Shown one piece after another: positions 7,449 to 15,835 of a stretch of 40,003 nucleotides of DNA. This stretch comes from Hominimerdicola alba 8. Its GTDB lineage: Bacteria; Bacillota; Clostridia; Oscillospirales; Ruminococcaceae. The stretch's first letter is position 1; each line of letters starts with the position of its first letter. The notes under the pieces were generated by a model, which had not been told where the DNA came from, did no database searches, and worked only from the letters and a program-made list of their open reading frames with translations. The stretch lies in assembly GCF_000178155.2 (NCBI RefSeq), contig NZ_ADKM02000045.1, positions 1 through 40,003 of the forward strand, given 5' to 3'. A program made the translations under genes and the position numbers.

Positions 7449-9071
7449 ATGTTAGCAAAGCAGACTGATTATATCGTGGGGATATACCTGCGACTTTCAA
7501 AAGATGATGAACGTGCAGGCGAATCCCTTTCCATAGAAAACCAGAGAAGAATTCTCACAAACTATGTCCGTGAACAGGGCTGGACGATCTATGATGAGTA
7601 CGTCGATGACGGTATCAGCGGAACGTCCTTCAACAGACCGGGTGTGCAGAGAATGCTTGACGATGCCAAGAACGGCAAGATCAACCTTATCATCTGCAAA
7701 GACCTGTCCCGTTTCGGACGCAATTACATCCAGGTAGGTCAGTATACGGACTACATTTTTCCGATGTACAATATCCGTTTCATCGCACTGAACGACGGCA
7801 TTGATACGCTCAACTCTGACAGTGCCGATATGGATATGATGCCTATCCGAAATGTGTTCAACGAATGGCACGCAGCCAACACTTCCAAGAAGGTCAGGGC
7901 TGTTATCGCCGCTAATGCAAAGGCAGGCAAGATGATGACTCCCTATTGCCCATACGGTTATGTTAAGAGCGATGATGAAATGCGTACTCCGGTCATTGAT
8001 CCTTACGCCGCAGGAATCGTTCGCCGAATCTTTGAGATGTATGCCAGCGGTATGAAGCCTTTGCAGATTGCAACGGTCTTGAATGAGGAAGGTGTGCTGA
8101 CTCCGTTCGACTACTATTACAAGCGTATCGGCAAGCCTAATCCCTACAACCACTCGCATCTGTGGAGTGGCAGAAATCTCGAAAATATCCTGAAAAACCC
8201 GATATATATCGGGACGCTCGCTCAGCTCCGCACAACAACGGTGAGCTACAAAAATCATCAGCGTATTAACCGTGATGAATCAGAGTGGGCGGTCATTGAG
8301 AACAACCATGAGCCCATTATTTCAAAGGAGCTTTGGGATAAGGTTCGTGAAATCGAAAAGTCCGTCAGCAGAGGAAAGCGTGACAAGAAGGGAGAACTTA
8401 GTCCTCTGTCGGGATTGCTTTTCTGTGACGGCTGCGGCTGGAAAATGCGAAAAGCAAGCACAGGTGGCGGCGGATATATCTGCGGATACCACAACCGCTT
8501 CGGCAAAAACTATTGCTCAACGCATTACATCAATCGGGAGCTTATAGAGGGAATCATTCTTGCGGATATACAGGAGATGTGTGAGCTTGCCAAAGACGAA
8601 AAGGCTGCAACAGCAGAGTTCCTCAGACGCAAGAGAGCGTTTATTGATGTTCAGAGCATTTCCGATACCAAGCGTATGAAAACTGTCGGCAGCCGTCTTG
8701 CGGAGCTTGACAAGCTCATTCAAAGCGTGTATGAAGATAAGGTTGCAGGCAGGATCGAGCCGGATATGGCGTTTGATATGCTCGACAAGTATCAGGCTGA
8801 AAAGAAAGCTCTGAAAGAAGAGTATGATGAAATGAACGCCCGTTCCGAAGCAGAAATGCAGGACGAGGAAGATGTTGCGGAGTTCATCAGCCGCCTGAAA
8901 CGCTATGCAGGAGCGACAGAGCTTACCCGTGAGATGTGCCTTGACCTGATTGAATATGCAACAGTCGATGAGAACAACAAAGGTCACAAAGACCGACCTC
9001 GTGTGATACACGTCTATTACAAGCTGATAGACAAACCGCTTACCAACAAAAACAGACTTGCCCTGACATAA
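7449..9071 (+). CDS. Large serine recombinase, TnpX/TndX type, intact
   Basis: This 540-aa site-specific recombinase excises or integrates mobile elements through a serine-linked DNA intermediate. The N-terminal resolvase domain (about 1-150) has the likely catalytic Ser17 in YLRLSKDD plus VDDGISGTSFNRPG and CKDLSRFGRNY. The recombinase domain follows (PYGYVKSDDEM; LKNPIYIGTL). A zinc ribbon is visible as CDGC and later CGYHNRFGKNYC, and a coiled-coil is likely at about 395-480. Length is normal. AAGGAG lies 6 bp before ATG 7449. The gene sits between the two halves of a HEPN gene that face opposite ways, so it may have driven an inversion there (inference). Confidence 0.95.
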   Translation: MLAKQTDYIVGIYLRLSKDDERAGESLSIENQRRILTNYVREQGWTIYDEYVDDGISGTSFNRPGVQRMLDDAKNGKINLIICKDLSRFGRNYIQVGQYTDYIFPMYNIRFIALNDGIDTLNSDSADMDMMPIRNVFNEWHAANTSKKVRAVIAANAKAGKMMTPYCPYGYVKSDDEMRTPVIDPYAAGIVRRIFEMYASGMKPLQIATVLNEEGVLTPFDYYYKRIGKPNPYNHSHLWSGRNLENILKNPIYIGTLAQLRTTTVSYKNHQRINRDESEWAVIENNHEPIISKELWDKVREIEKSVSRGKRDKKGELSPLSGLLFCDGCGWKMRKASTGGGGYICGYHNRFGKNYCSTHYINRELIEGIILADIQEMCELAKDEKAATAEFLRRKRAFIDVQSISDTKRMKTVGSRLAELDKLIQSVYEDKVAGRIEPDMAFDMLDKYQAEKKALKEEYDEMNARSEAEMQDEEDVAEFISRLKRYAGATELTREMCLDLIEYATVDENNKGHKDRPRVIHVYYKLIDKPLTNKNRLALT

Positions 9072-9080
9072 TGTCAGGGC
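9060..9080 (+). terminator. Short hairpin overlapping the recombinase stop codon
   Basis: GCCCTGAC / GTCAGGGC with a 5-nt loop spans the stop codon. The following sequence is AT-rich but lacks a clean T-run, so termination may be weak. Confidence 0.5.
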
Positions 9081-9231
9081 ATACATTAAAAATTTATTTT
9101 ATCCATTTGGGATAGTTACCGTGCTTGCTGGAATAGAATCGCCACTCCGTTGGCGTGATAATATTTGACCGTTATAAGTATGTGTATTTTTAATCATGTT
9201 TGCAATCAAGTTATTATTTTCGCATTTTTAG

Positions 9232-9260
9232 TTGATAATACTGATAAAATATAGTATAAT
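9232..9260 (+). promoter_or_regulatory. Promoter of the 9308 gene remnant
   Basis: TTGATA (9232-9237), exactly 17 bp, then TATAAT (9255-9260). It is followed 48 bp later by ATG 9308 with AGGAG upstream. Confidence 0.75.
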
Positions 9261-9307
9261 TAAAATGTGCTCTTAGAGCCATACATCAATTTATGATAGG
9301 AGCTTTT

Positions 9308-9967
9308 ATGGAACAATATTCGTATTTTACTTTTCATAATATTCCATGTGTGCTTATTGAAAAAGAAGATAGAATAATTTTGATACCTTGTAATGAAGAA
9401 GATCACAAATTACTCTATAATTACCTGCAGGATTCTGACTATGAAATAGACTACTCAGGAAGCATCTATGAATATAAGCACGCATTCATTCATAAACAAA
9501 TTATTGGATCTGAGTCTGTTGATTTATATCCTGATTACATTATTCACTCAATATCTCCGAAAATCTGCTCTATGGAAATGACAGGTCCGGCGATAGATGA
9601 TTTTTTCAGCCCCCCAACATATTTCTACTATAAACATCGAAAAGGCGATAAAAACTTTGGAGATATTGTTTACAATAATGAGGTAGCTGATAAATGGATT
9701 ATTGAGTACAAAGATAGCAAGATTACGATTACTCTCTATTACGGCAGTGTGCTTAGAAGCGTTGCGGTAAAGCACTTGTTATGGGGATTTCAAAAAGCTC
9801 CAGTGTGTTCGGCTTCACTTTTACCACTAATGATACAGAGAAACTATGACCTTCTACATATCAATACCAAATTATTCTGCCATTCGTTAAGTACCGCCGA
9901 GATATTCTCCGTTATGCACAAACAGACTATCCAAAATTCAGTGAGTTTTTTCGCAGACTATGCTTAA
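9308..9967 (+). pseudogene. Putative N-terminal half of the ApeA-like gene, frame disrupted
   Basis: ATG 9308 has AGGAG 5 bp upstream and a good promoter, and the frame gives 219 aa. The first 160 residues look like a real protein, with MEMTGPAIDDFFSPPTYFYY and KWIIEYKDSKITITLYYGS. After LRSVAVKHLL the sequence appears to jump between frames: SSSVFGFTFTTNDTEKL is in another frame near 9803, and FVKYRRDILRYAQTDYPKF is in that frame near 9880. This suggests frameshifts. The ID-FFSP region reminds me of N-terminal sensor domains of ApeA-like proteins (from memory, unverified). The HEPN end at 6857-7348 could be its displaced C-terminus. Alternatively it is an intact unknown 219-aa protein. Confidence 0.45.
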
Positions 9968-10237
9968 CGAAGCTGTTATTATTTTGGTAATAACTATTGA
10001 GAAGAATTTTCACCAGATTGCCGCCCTCATTGCGCTGAAACTGCGCCGTACCAGATTACAATTTCAAGAGTGATGATGAATGAGGGCATCACGCAGGAGC
10101 GTGAGCGAGTATGACCGCCGACCGAAGCGGCGGAGAGATTGAAGTCGCATAGCTCCAAATTCGCTGACGGAGCATCGAAAGCCTGCGAGACACAGAGATA
10201 CAGCAGGCAAAAAACCGCGCGACAGCGCAACAAAAAT

Positions 10238-10328
10238 AACAAGCATTGTATTTTGCGCCGCACAGCGAACGAAAATACCAAATGCTTGTTGGGGACACCC
10301 CAAGCCCCGAAATGACCGCACAGCGGTC
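10238..10328 (+). other. oriT-like region upstream of mobC
   Basis: About 400 bp of G+C-richer non-coding DNA precede the MobC-like gene. Three nested inverted repeats are visible: AACAAGCATT / AATGCTTGTT (10238-10247, 10281-10290), TTGGGG-ACA-CCCCAA (10289-10303) and GACCGC-ACA-GCGGTC (10314-10328). Such dyads just before mobC are typical of transfer origins of mobilizable elements in Bacillota. The nick site cannot be fixed from sequence alone. Confidence 0.55.
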
Positions 10329-10374
10329 AAAAAATAATCGGCTAACGCCGAAATAAAACAAAGGAGACACCACT

Positions 10375-10959
10375 ATGGAAAATGCAAAACGCAAGAGGGG
10401 CAGACCGCTCAAGCGCAAGGTTATGGAGTTCGAGGGTATGACCTACGAGGGAGCAATCAACTATGCTCTGGACAAAGAGGTGCAGTCCGAGCTTGATGAT
10501 ACCCTTGCACACAAGTCTGAGGGCGAGCTTACCGATGATGAACGCAAGTATCTCAAACGCAAGAGGGAGAAGAAGTCTTACACGCTGAATGTTCGCTTTA
10601 CGGAATCGGAAATGCAGGATATTCTTGCAAGGTGTGAGCAGTACGGTTACAAGAACAAAACCGAGTATATCCGTGACTGTGTTCGGGCGAGGGTAGACCT
10701 CACTCCCGACCGCACCGAGATTGCCGAGTGCAAGCTGATGTTCCCAAATAACCACACTATCATTACCGTGCCCGAAAGTCCTATGTTCAACGCACCCGAA
10801 GCAGCAGAGGTAACTGCGCCGAGACTGGCACTTGTGAAACAGGCTGGAATGCAGTACGCTGAGATCGGAGAAATTGACGGTGATCTGCTTGCGGAGATAT
10901 GCTCTCCGATGATACCGGAAGATGTGTATGCAAGTATCTGTAATAATGAATCTGTATAA
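10375..10959 (+). CDS. MobC-like relaxosome accessory protein
   Basis: This 194-aa protein begins with a basic tail (KRKRGRPLKRK). Its central part, YTLNVRFTESEMQDILARCE followed by QYGYKNKTEYIRDCV, looks like the ribbon-helix-helix / MobC segment of plasmid mobilization proteins, which help the relaxase bind oriT. The C-terminal third is unusual for MobC and unrecognised. AAGGAG lies 9 bp upstream of ATG 10375. A relaxase gene normally follows, but here a hairpin and a convergent gene follow, so the mobilization module is incomplete unless the relaxase acts in trans. Confidence 0.7.
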   Translation: MENAKRKRGRPLKRKVMEFEGMTYEGAINYALDKEVQSELDDTLAHKSEGELTDDERKYLKRKREKKSYTLNVRFTESEMQDILARCEQYGYKNKTEYIRDCVRARVDLTPDRTEIAECKLMFPNNHTIITVPESPMFNAPEAAEVTAPRLALVKQAGMQYAEIGEIDGDLLAEICSPMIPEDVYASICNNESV

Positions 10960-10967
10960 GCAAAAAA

Positions 10968-11008
10968 CAGCAACAAGAAAGGATTTATACTCCTTCTCCT
11001 GTTGCTGT
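10968..11008. terminator. Hairpin between convergent genes
   Basis: ACAGCAACA / TGTTGCTGT, a 9-bp stem with a 23-nt loop, lies between mobC and the convergent 975-aa gene. A run of A (T on the minus strand) lies on the left side, so it suits the minus-strand gene best. Confidence 0.5.
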
Positions 11009-11067
11009 ATGTGTTGTGTTTTAAATGACTATCAACGCTGATAAGTTACATATACATAATACATTGA

Positions 11068-13995
11068 TTAGCATATATCACCTAATTGCTTTTTAATAAA
11101 ATCATCAAATGTGTTTATCTTCTCATCAACATTAATATGCTGATGCTCAATTAATATTGCATTGGACGATGAAATAAAGGATAAATGCATTTCACTTCTG
11201 TCCATAAATAGTTGCACTATCTTATCTGAATTGTTCTGAAGATAGAAGTATAGAACCAAAAACTCAATGTCATCATTCAAATAATAAAAATAATCAAGAT
11301 CATTTCTGGTTTTACTTACTCTTTGGAAAATATTATCAAATAACACATTCCAATCATTGATATCAAAGTAAGAATACACTTGTTTAATAATATACATTTG
11401 TCCATGTGAACGGAAGCCATAATCGCTATCAGAAACAAGGTACGGGATAACATATTTAGAAATAAACTCTTTCTTGCTTTGATCAGGAAGATGTTCTACG
11501 ATTTCAATGATTAAGCTATATAAACTGCCATTATGATACATCAAAATTCCAGCAATCTCTTTCTCGTTTTCAACTGTATAACCTTCTGTATCAAGCCGAT
11601 CAAGTATATATGAATATTGTTCATCTTTCTTTTCATGTGAGTGCAAATAATCCGCATCTTTCATATTAGGTGTGCAATTACCATTAGCTATTAGTTTGGT
11701 TTTAATATCAGCATCAGATATTGAATCGATGAGTCTATGGTTATAGTCGTATAGCGTTTCAAGTTCGTTGTTGTAAGGACGATGTTCATTGTTTTCTATT
11801 TCTGCTTTCAACCAAGCATTTGTCAGCTTATATAACAGTATTCTTTGATCATCATTTGTAAACAGTTTATCAATTTTATCATATAACACTGAAAGAACTT
11901 CTTGTCGCCAATACGTCAAATTATCTGGTGTGTTTTTTAACTCAAATAAGGCATCAAGATATTTAAAGCCGAGTTCGCATGCTACGTCAAATAATGCATC
12001 ATCTGCATTGACCCGATTATCTCCTATTTCGTTGGCATAATCACATAGGGTCAAGAGATTCATTCCATAAGACAGGATCTTCTCAGTATTATTTGGAAGA
12101 AACTTATAGCATTCTAAGAGGCCATTTAATGTGTAATCCTTTCTGCCAACATAGCCCAGAATTCGTAGGTTCATTATTTTTTGAATTTTATTTGCAAATT
12201 CAGTTTCGTTGAACTTGTTTAGTAAGGAAGCTATGTGCGTGCAGATATACTCCAAGTCATCATATTCGTTCTGCCATACTATTCCGTTTGAACCGCACCA
12301 AAACTCTGCTATTTGTAAGAATAATTCCTTTTTATCAAACAAATAGTAGAGTTGTGCAAGTTCATCGATGTAATGCGGATCTTTTCCAGTAAATATATTC
12401 AGCAAATCAGTACATAGTTTTGTATTTTCTGCATATTCAGGTGCATTGACAAAGTATTGTAAGAATACTCTCTTGAAATATGGGAGAACTTCAAATGTGC
12501 CGCAATCATTGCATGAGCCAGCTCTATTTCTTGTAAAGTACGTCAAATCACAGGCTATTCTTATTATATCACTATAGGTTCCTTCGCTATCATAAAAAAG
12601 CGAGTTTATATTTTCCGCTAATTCTTTTAGCTGTATTGCAGGCTCATAACCACGATTAGCAGCAGTAATGCGTTTGTTTTTCAGAGTCTCTTTATATAGC
12701 GTATCCCAGTCGATTGTATTATCATACTTATACAAACAAAAATATGCTTTAAAGAAGCCCTGAATACCGTGAATCTTATATTCTGAAATATCGCCACCTA
12801 ATGAACCAAAAAAATCCATTTTGATAACGGCTTCATGTAAGATAGATTGTATTTCCTCGGACGGAATCTTTTTCAATAACATAGAGAAACATAATTCTGT
12901 CAGAGTATGTATAGATATATGTTTAGAACTGCAAAGTTTCGTGGATAAAAAAGCAATTGTCTCATTACTGATATTAGGATTCTTGGTTATTACAGAAACA
13001 TAATTGTGTAGATCTGCAATACCATAAGTGTGAAAAGTGAAAGTTTGTTGTATGTCGGAAATAGAGCAAAAATTTGCACTTGCATCTAACCAACCTGTTA
13101 CAAATGCGACATAACAATCGTCAAGAGCAAGCTGTCGAAGTACATCCGGATTATAAAACCTACAAATATATCCTATTTTTTCAAACTCATTTTGATTGGC
13201 ATCGTCGTCTGTCAGCGTTTTTTCAATCTCCAAGCTGGAGAAATATTCGTCGTATAGTTTGTACGCCCTTTCACATTCATTCATTTTTAGGAGTTTATAA
13301 ATATCATCGATAATCTGTGTTATTGCGTCAGAAGATTTTAGTACATATTTTTCGGAATGAGTAAGCTTACTCGACATTTTTGCCTCTATAAATCTTTTTT
13401 CCTGCTCATAATAATTTACACACTCTATTAATTTTGAGATTGTAGTTGAAACTAAACTAAGCCTATGTGTCATTTCAAAATCATAATCGCCCTTAAATAA
13501 ATCAACTACATTACTGAATTGGTCTACCAATCTATCTATTGGAATCTGATAATTTATGGATCCAATAATATAATCGGGATTATAGAATTCAAAAATCTTA
13601 TCGAGATTATGTGTTTCAAGATTTAGGTTGAACAAAATATCGTATTTAAACTCGTCTAAAGTTTCGTTTTTTATAATTGATGAAGTTACAGAGTCTATGA
13701 CATTTGCAAAGTTGCTATTTGCACGTATAACTTCTTTAAAATAGAGCCTGACATCATTGTGAAAAACATAATATCCGAAGTCATCTGAAACAATAACAGG
13801 ATAAAGTTTGTGAAGTACTGCTTCAACAGTAAGCTTATCTGATTCACAAAGATCAACTAAGTTTTCAATTGATATTTTTCTGGAAGTAAATGCATAAATA
13901 GCTTCTAATTTTAATAACAAAATCTCAGATTCTGAGGATATGGAACTCACTATCCACTCATAGTAACGGTCAATATAGTTGCCAGCATTATACAT
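11068..13995 (-). CDS. Large helical-repeat protein resembling the C-terminal part of a STAND defence protein
   Basis: The 975-aa cytosolic protein lacks signal peptide and membrane segments. Residues about 1-95 look like the winged-helix segment that follows a STAND NTPase core (YEWIVSSISSESEILLLKLE, then ISIENLVDLC and VFHNDVRLYF). The remaining ~880 residues are alpha-helical, as in TPR-like sensor arrays. No Walker A or Walker B motif is visible, so the NTPase is absent. ATG 13995 was chosen because it overlaps the stop of the upstream gene (ATGTATAA) and has AAGGTGG upstream; ATGs further up lie inside the upstream gene. The region is markedly AT-rich compared with core genes, which suggests transfer. 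A defence role is inferred from context only. Confidence 0.8.
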   Translation of the reverse strand: MYNAGNYIDRYYEWIVSSISSESEILLLKLEAIYAFTSRKISIENLVDLCESDKLTVEAVLHKLYPVIVSDDFGYYVFHNDVRLYFKEVIRANSNFANVIDSVTSSIIKNETLDEFKYDILFNLNLETHNLDKIFEFYNPDYIIGSINYQIPIDRLVDQFSNVVDLFKGDYDFEMTHRLSLVSTTISKLIECVNYYEQEKRFIEAKMSSKLTHSEKYVLKSSDAITQIIDDIYKLLKMNECERAYKLYDEYFSSLEIEKTLTDDDANQNEFEKIGYICRFYNPDVLRQLALDDCYVAFVTGWLDASANFCSISDIQQTFTFHTYGIADLHNYVSVITKNPNISNETIAFLSTKLCSSKHISIHTLTELCFSMLLKKIPSEEIQSILHEAVIKMDFFGSLGGDISEYKIHGIQGFFKAYFCLYKYDNTIDWDTLYKETLKNKRITAANRGYEPAIQLKELAENINSLFYDSEGTYSDIIRIACDLTYFTRNRAGSCNDCGTFEVLPYFKRVFLQYFVNAPEYAENTKLCTDLLNIFTGKDPHYIDELAQLYYLFDKKELFLQIAEFWCGSNGIVWQNEYDDLEYICTHIASLLNKFNETEFANKIQKIMNLRILGYVGRKDYTLNGLLECYKFLPNNTEKILSYGMNLLTLCDYANEIGDNRVNADDALFDVACELGFKYLDALFELKNTPDNLTYWRQEVLSVLYDKIDKLFTNDDQRILLYKLTNAWLKAEIENNEHRPYNNELETLYDYNHRLIDSISDADIKTKLIANGNCTPNMKDADYLHSHEKKDEQYSYILDRLDTEGYTVENEKEIAGILMYHNGSLYSLIIEIVEHLPDQSKKEFISKYVIPYLVSDSDYGFRSHGQMYIIKQVYSYFDINDWNVLFDNIFQRVSKTRNDLDYFYYLNDDIEFLVLYFYLQNNSDKIVQLFMDRSEMHLSFISSSNAILIEHQHINVDEKINTFDDFIKKQLGDIC

Positions 13996-14635
13996 AATTA
14001 CCCGCCACCTTTTCATAAGCAAGTCGACTTATATTATATGCATATTTTTCTATGTCATTTTTAGAAAAATTAATGTGATAACCATTTATCAAGCTATCGA
14101 TAGTATACTTGAAACTCGTATCATAGTCTGGTGTAATATAGTCAAAGCGTATCAGATTGTAAACGCTTTGAGCGAAAGCATATAATTCCTGTTGGGATAT
14201 AGGATAAACGATGCTATCATTTGCTTTTGCAAAGCTATTTATTAATATTGGATTGTACATGATTTCGAAGCATAAATTTGCAAAACAATCGAATTCATCA
14301 ATATGCTTTTCTCCCATGTATAAACAAAGGAAAACAAACGACGGGCGATAATTGACATTATCAATCACATTATACTTTTCAATTTCTTTTTTACAAGCAT
14401 CAATCATATTGGAAAAGAATACTTCTGGAATCGCAACTATCTCATCATTAATATCTATGATGTGAATGCTTGTTCTTATTTTATCCAAATAAAAGTATCC
14501 GCATATGTTATAGTATTGTTTTAAAACAGAGACAGCAACACGTTTAAATAATACAAATCCTCCATCTGTCATTTTAGAATTAATATCTCTAAAATTGTTA
14601 CTTTGGATATCATAAACTTTAATCACTTCATTCAC
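13988..14635 (-). CDS. Unrecognised 215-aa protein, first gene of the 215/975 operon
   Basis: I do not recognise this protein. It appears to be soluble, AT-rich in codon use, mixed alpha/beta at the N-terminus (FVLFKRVAVSVLKQYYNICG; TSIHIIDINDEIVAIPEVFF) and helical towards the end. No nuclease or NTPase motif is evident. Its start is GTG 14635, because an in-frame stop lies just upstream and no later ATG has a better ribosome site; an ATG encoding M22 (MTDGGF) is an alternative. It overlaps the 975-aa gene by 8 bp and shares the promoter at 14666-14694. The tight coupling suggests that the two proteins act together. Confidence 0.75.
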   Translation of the reverse strand: MNEVIKVYDIQSNNFRDINSKMTDGGFVLFKRVAVSVLKQYYNICGYFYLDKIRTSIHIIDINDEIVAIPEVFFSNMIDACKKEIEKYNVIDNVNYRPSFVFLCLYMGEKHIDEFDCFANLCFEIMYNPILINSFAKANDSIVYPISQQELYAFAQSVYNLIRFDYITPDYDTSFKYTIDSLINGYHINFSKNDIEKYAYNISRLAYEKVAGNYV

Positions 14636-14665
14636 CTACTTTGCTGCTATATGCTTGTTTCCCAT

Positions 14666-14694
14666 ATCATAGCATAAATACCCGAAAAAGTCAA
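14666..14694 (-). promoter_or_regulatory. Promoter of the 215/975-aa operon
   Basis: On the minus strand TTGACT (14689-14694), exactly 17 bp, then TATGAT (14666-14671), about 30 bp before the GTG start. Confidence 0.75.
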
Positions 14695-14711
14695 TCTGCA
14701 TCACAGCGCAT

Positions 14712-14727
14712 TGCACTGGGGAAAATC
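14712..14727. repeat. Right copy of the 16-bp inverted repeat
   Basis: ATTGCACTGGGGAAAA, the exact complement of 6730-6745. It lies 17 bp upstream of the -35 box of the 215/975 operon, between that promoter and the divergent promoter of the small DUF6061-like gene. Confidence 0.5.
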
Positions 14728-14777
14728 CACATTTTGCTGCGCATTTCACAAGAATTATTACAATCATTTCAATGTGC

Positions 14778-14806
14778 TGGACTCCGGTAGTTTTATCGGA
14801 TATAAT
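14778..14806 (+). promoter_or_regulatory. Promoter of the DUF6061-like/ssb operon
   Basis: TGGACT (14778-14783), 17 bp, TATAAT (14801-14806), 33 bp before ATG 14840. Confidence 0.65.
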
Positions 14807-14839
14807 GGAGTCACGATAAAACTTTTGGAGGTAACGATT

Positions 14840-15049
14840 ATGTTGAAAACACCCGAATTGGCAATGCCGAGATTGCGCAAGGTCACTACTGTCTGTAACG
14901 GAAAGCGTGAGGTCTGGACGGACTATGAGGAAGCAAAAGCATATTTCCTGGAACTTATGATGTCAACTGACGGCGAGGAGCATGAACGTGCAGAGTGCGT
15001 TTATATCCAACTCACGCACGGGCTTGACGAGTGTTCTGATGAAGACTGA
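14840..15049 (+). CDS. Small DUF6061-like protein (complete copy)
   Basis: A 69-aa acidic protein, MLKTPELAMPRLRKVTTVC at the start and HGLDECSDED at the end. ATG 14840 has GGAGGT (14827-14832) 7 bp upstream. It is the full-length paralogue of the partial gene at 1-184. Function is unknown; the family name is from memory. It lies 12 bp before an ssb-like gene and shares its promoter, so a role in mobile-element DNA maintenance is plausible but only inferred. Confidence 0.8.
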   Translation: MLKTPELAMPRLRKVTTVCNGKREVWTDYEEAKAYFLELMMSTDGEEHERAECVYIQLTHGLDECSDED

Positions 15050-15061
15050 AAGGAGTAGACC

Positions 15062-15391
15062 ATGTTGAATAAGATCATGATGACAGGACGTATCACCACA
15101 GATTTGAACGTTGTAACCGAAGATAATCACAGTTACTGCAAATTCGGCATTGCCGTTGACCAGCCGAAACGAATTGGTATTGATACCGTTGAGACAGACA
15201 CGTTTACCTGTCTTGCATTTGATGACAACGCTAAATCAGTAAGTTTTCTCTACTCAAAAGGTGGAACGATCACATTTGTTGGTTCGCTCCGAAATGCTCC
15301 CGATAACGCCGCAGTTCTCATCGTGGAGGAGCTGCACTTCAAGAACAGGTTTGCTGTTAAGGTAGACATTAATTCGGAACAGCTTTTCTGA
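15062..15391 (+). CDS. ssb: Single-stranded DNA-binding protein, short form
   Basis: This 109-aa protein shows an SSB OB-fold: MLNKIMMTGRITTDLNV at the start, the YCKFGIAVDQPKR strand and the ITFVGSL strand. Chromosomal SSB has a flexible tail ending in acidic DDIPF residues for partner binding; this one ends soon after the OB-fold without it, as many mobile-element SSBs do. AAAGGAG lies 7 bp before ATG 15062. The gene follows the DUF6061-like gene in one operon and ends before a pair of hairpins. It probably protects single-stranded DNA during transfer or replication of an element. Confidence 0.85.
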   Translation: MLNKIMMTGRITTDLNVVTEDNHSYCKFGIAVDQPKRIGIDTVETDTFTCLAFDDNAKSVSFLYSKGGTITFVGSLRNAPDNAAVLIVEELHFKNRFAVKVDINSEQLF

Positions 15392-15482
15392 TAGTGCAGG
15401 CAGTATGCTCTCAGGCGAACGGAAATGGTCTGTAATGGCTTTCGGATATGCTTACCGTTTGTTAATCTATAAATATGAAACG

Positions 15483-15552
15483 AGGCTCTCAGAGTGTATT
15501 CTGGGAGCCTTATCTATTATGAAGCTCTCTGCAAGATCGTAGGGAGCTTTTT
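15483..15552 (+). terminator. Tandem terminator hairpins after ssb
   Basis: Two hairpins occur in series: AGGCTCTCAG / CTGGGAGCCT (15483-15510) and AAGCTCTCT / AGGGAGCTT (15522-15549). The second runs into a short T-run. Confidence 0.65.
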
Positions 15553-15598
15553 CACATATTCAGCGCACAAGTAGCGCAATACTGGCGCGCGTATCACA

Positions 15599-15626
15599 TT
15601 GATTCGGCGCAGTACCATTCTATAAT
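15599..15626 (+). promoter_or_regulatory. Possible promoter upstream of the truncated integrase
   Basis: TTGATT (15599-15604), 16 bp, TATAAT (15621-15626). The integrase start lies 210 bp downstream, so the leader would be long. No gene is visible at 15630-15835. Confidence 0.45.
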
Positions 15627-15835
15627 TACAATAGCCGATTTCTCAAAATAGATACTTTTACGAAATCCACATATTTTAACAGGTATTTGCATTGAAAGAC
15701 ATATTATCCCATAATGAAATTATACAAGATTTTCCGTAAAATTTCAAGTATCGGGCTGAAAATCGGCGGTTTGTATACAAGAGGACTGACTCAGATGTGC
15801 AGATTGCTATTCTGAGGGCGTTGGAGGGCTACTGA

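Noticed and set aside
7497-8258. Antisense frame within the serine recombinase
   Set aside because: The plus-strand gene is unambiguous by motifs and length; the antisense frame is a composition effect.
9098-9193. Minus-strand 32-codon frame after the recombinase, with a WRFYSSKHGNYPKW-like reading in a neighbouring frame
   Set aside because: It loosely resembles the 30-aa ORF at 5398-5490, but frames disagree and there is no ribosome site. Too weak to list.
10060-10420. Minus-strand frames across the oriT-like region
   Set aside because: They are rich in Arg, Cys and Ser, lack starts with ribosome sites and overlap one another; the region reads better as non-coding with dyads.
11068-14635. 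Assignment of the 215/975 operon to a named defence system
   Set aside because: No catalytic motif or named family could be recognised. Only a likeness to the post-NTPase part of STAND proteins is visible.
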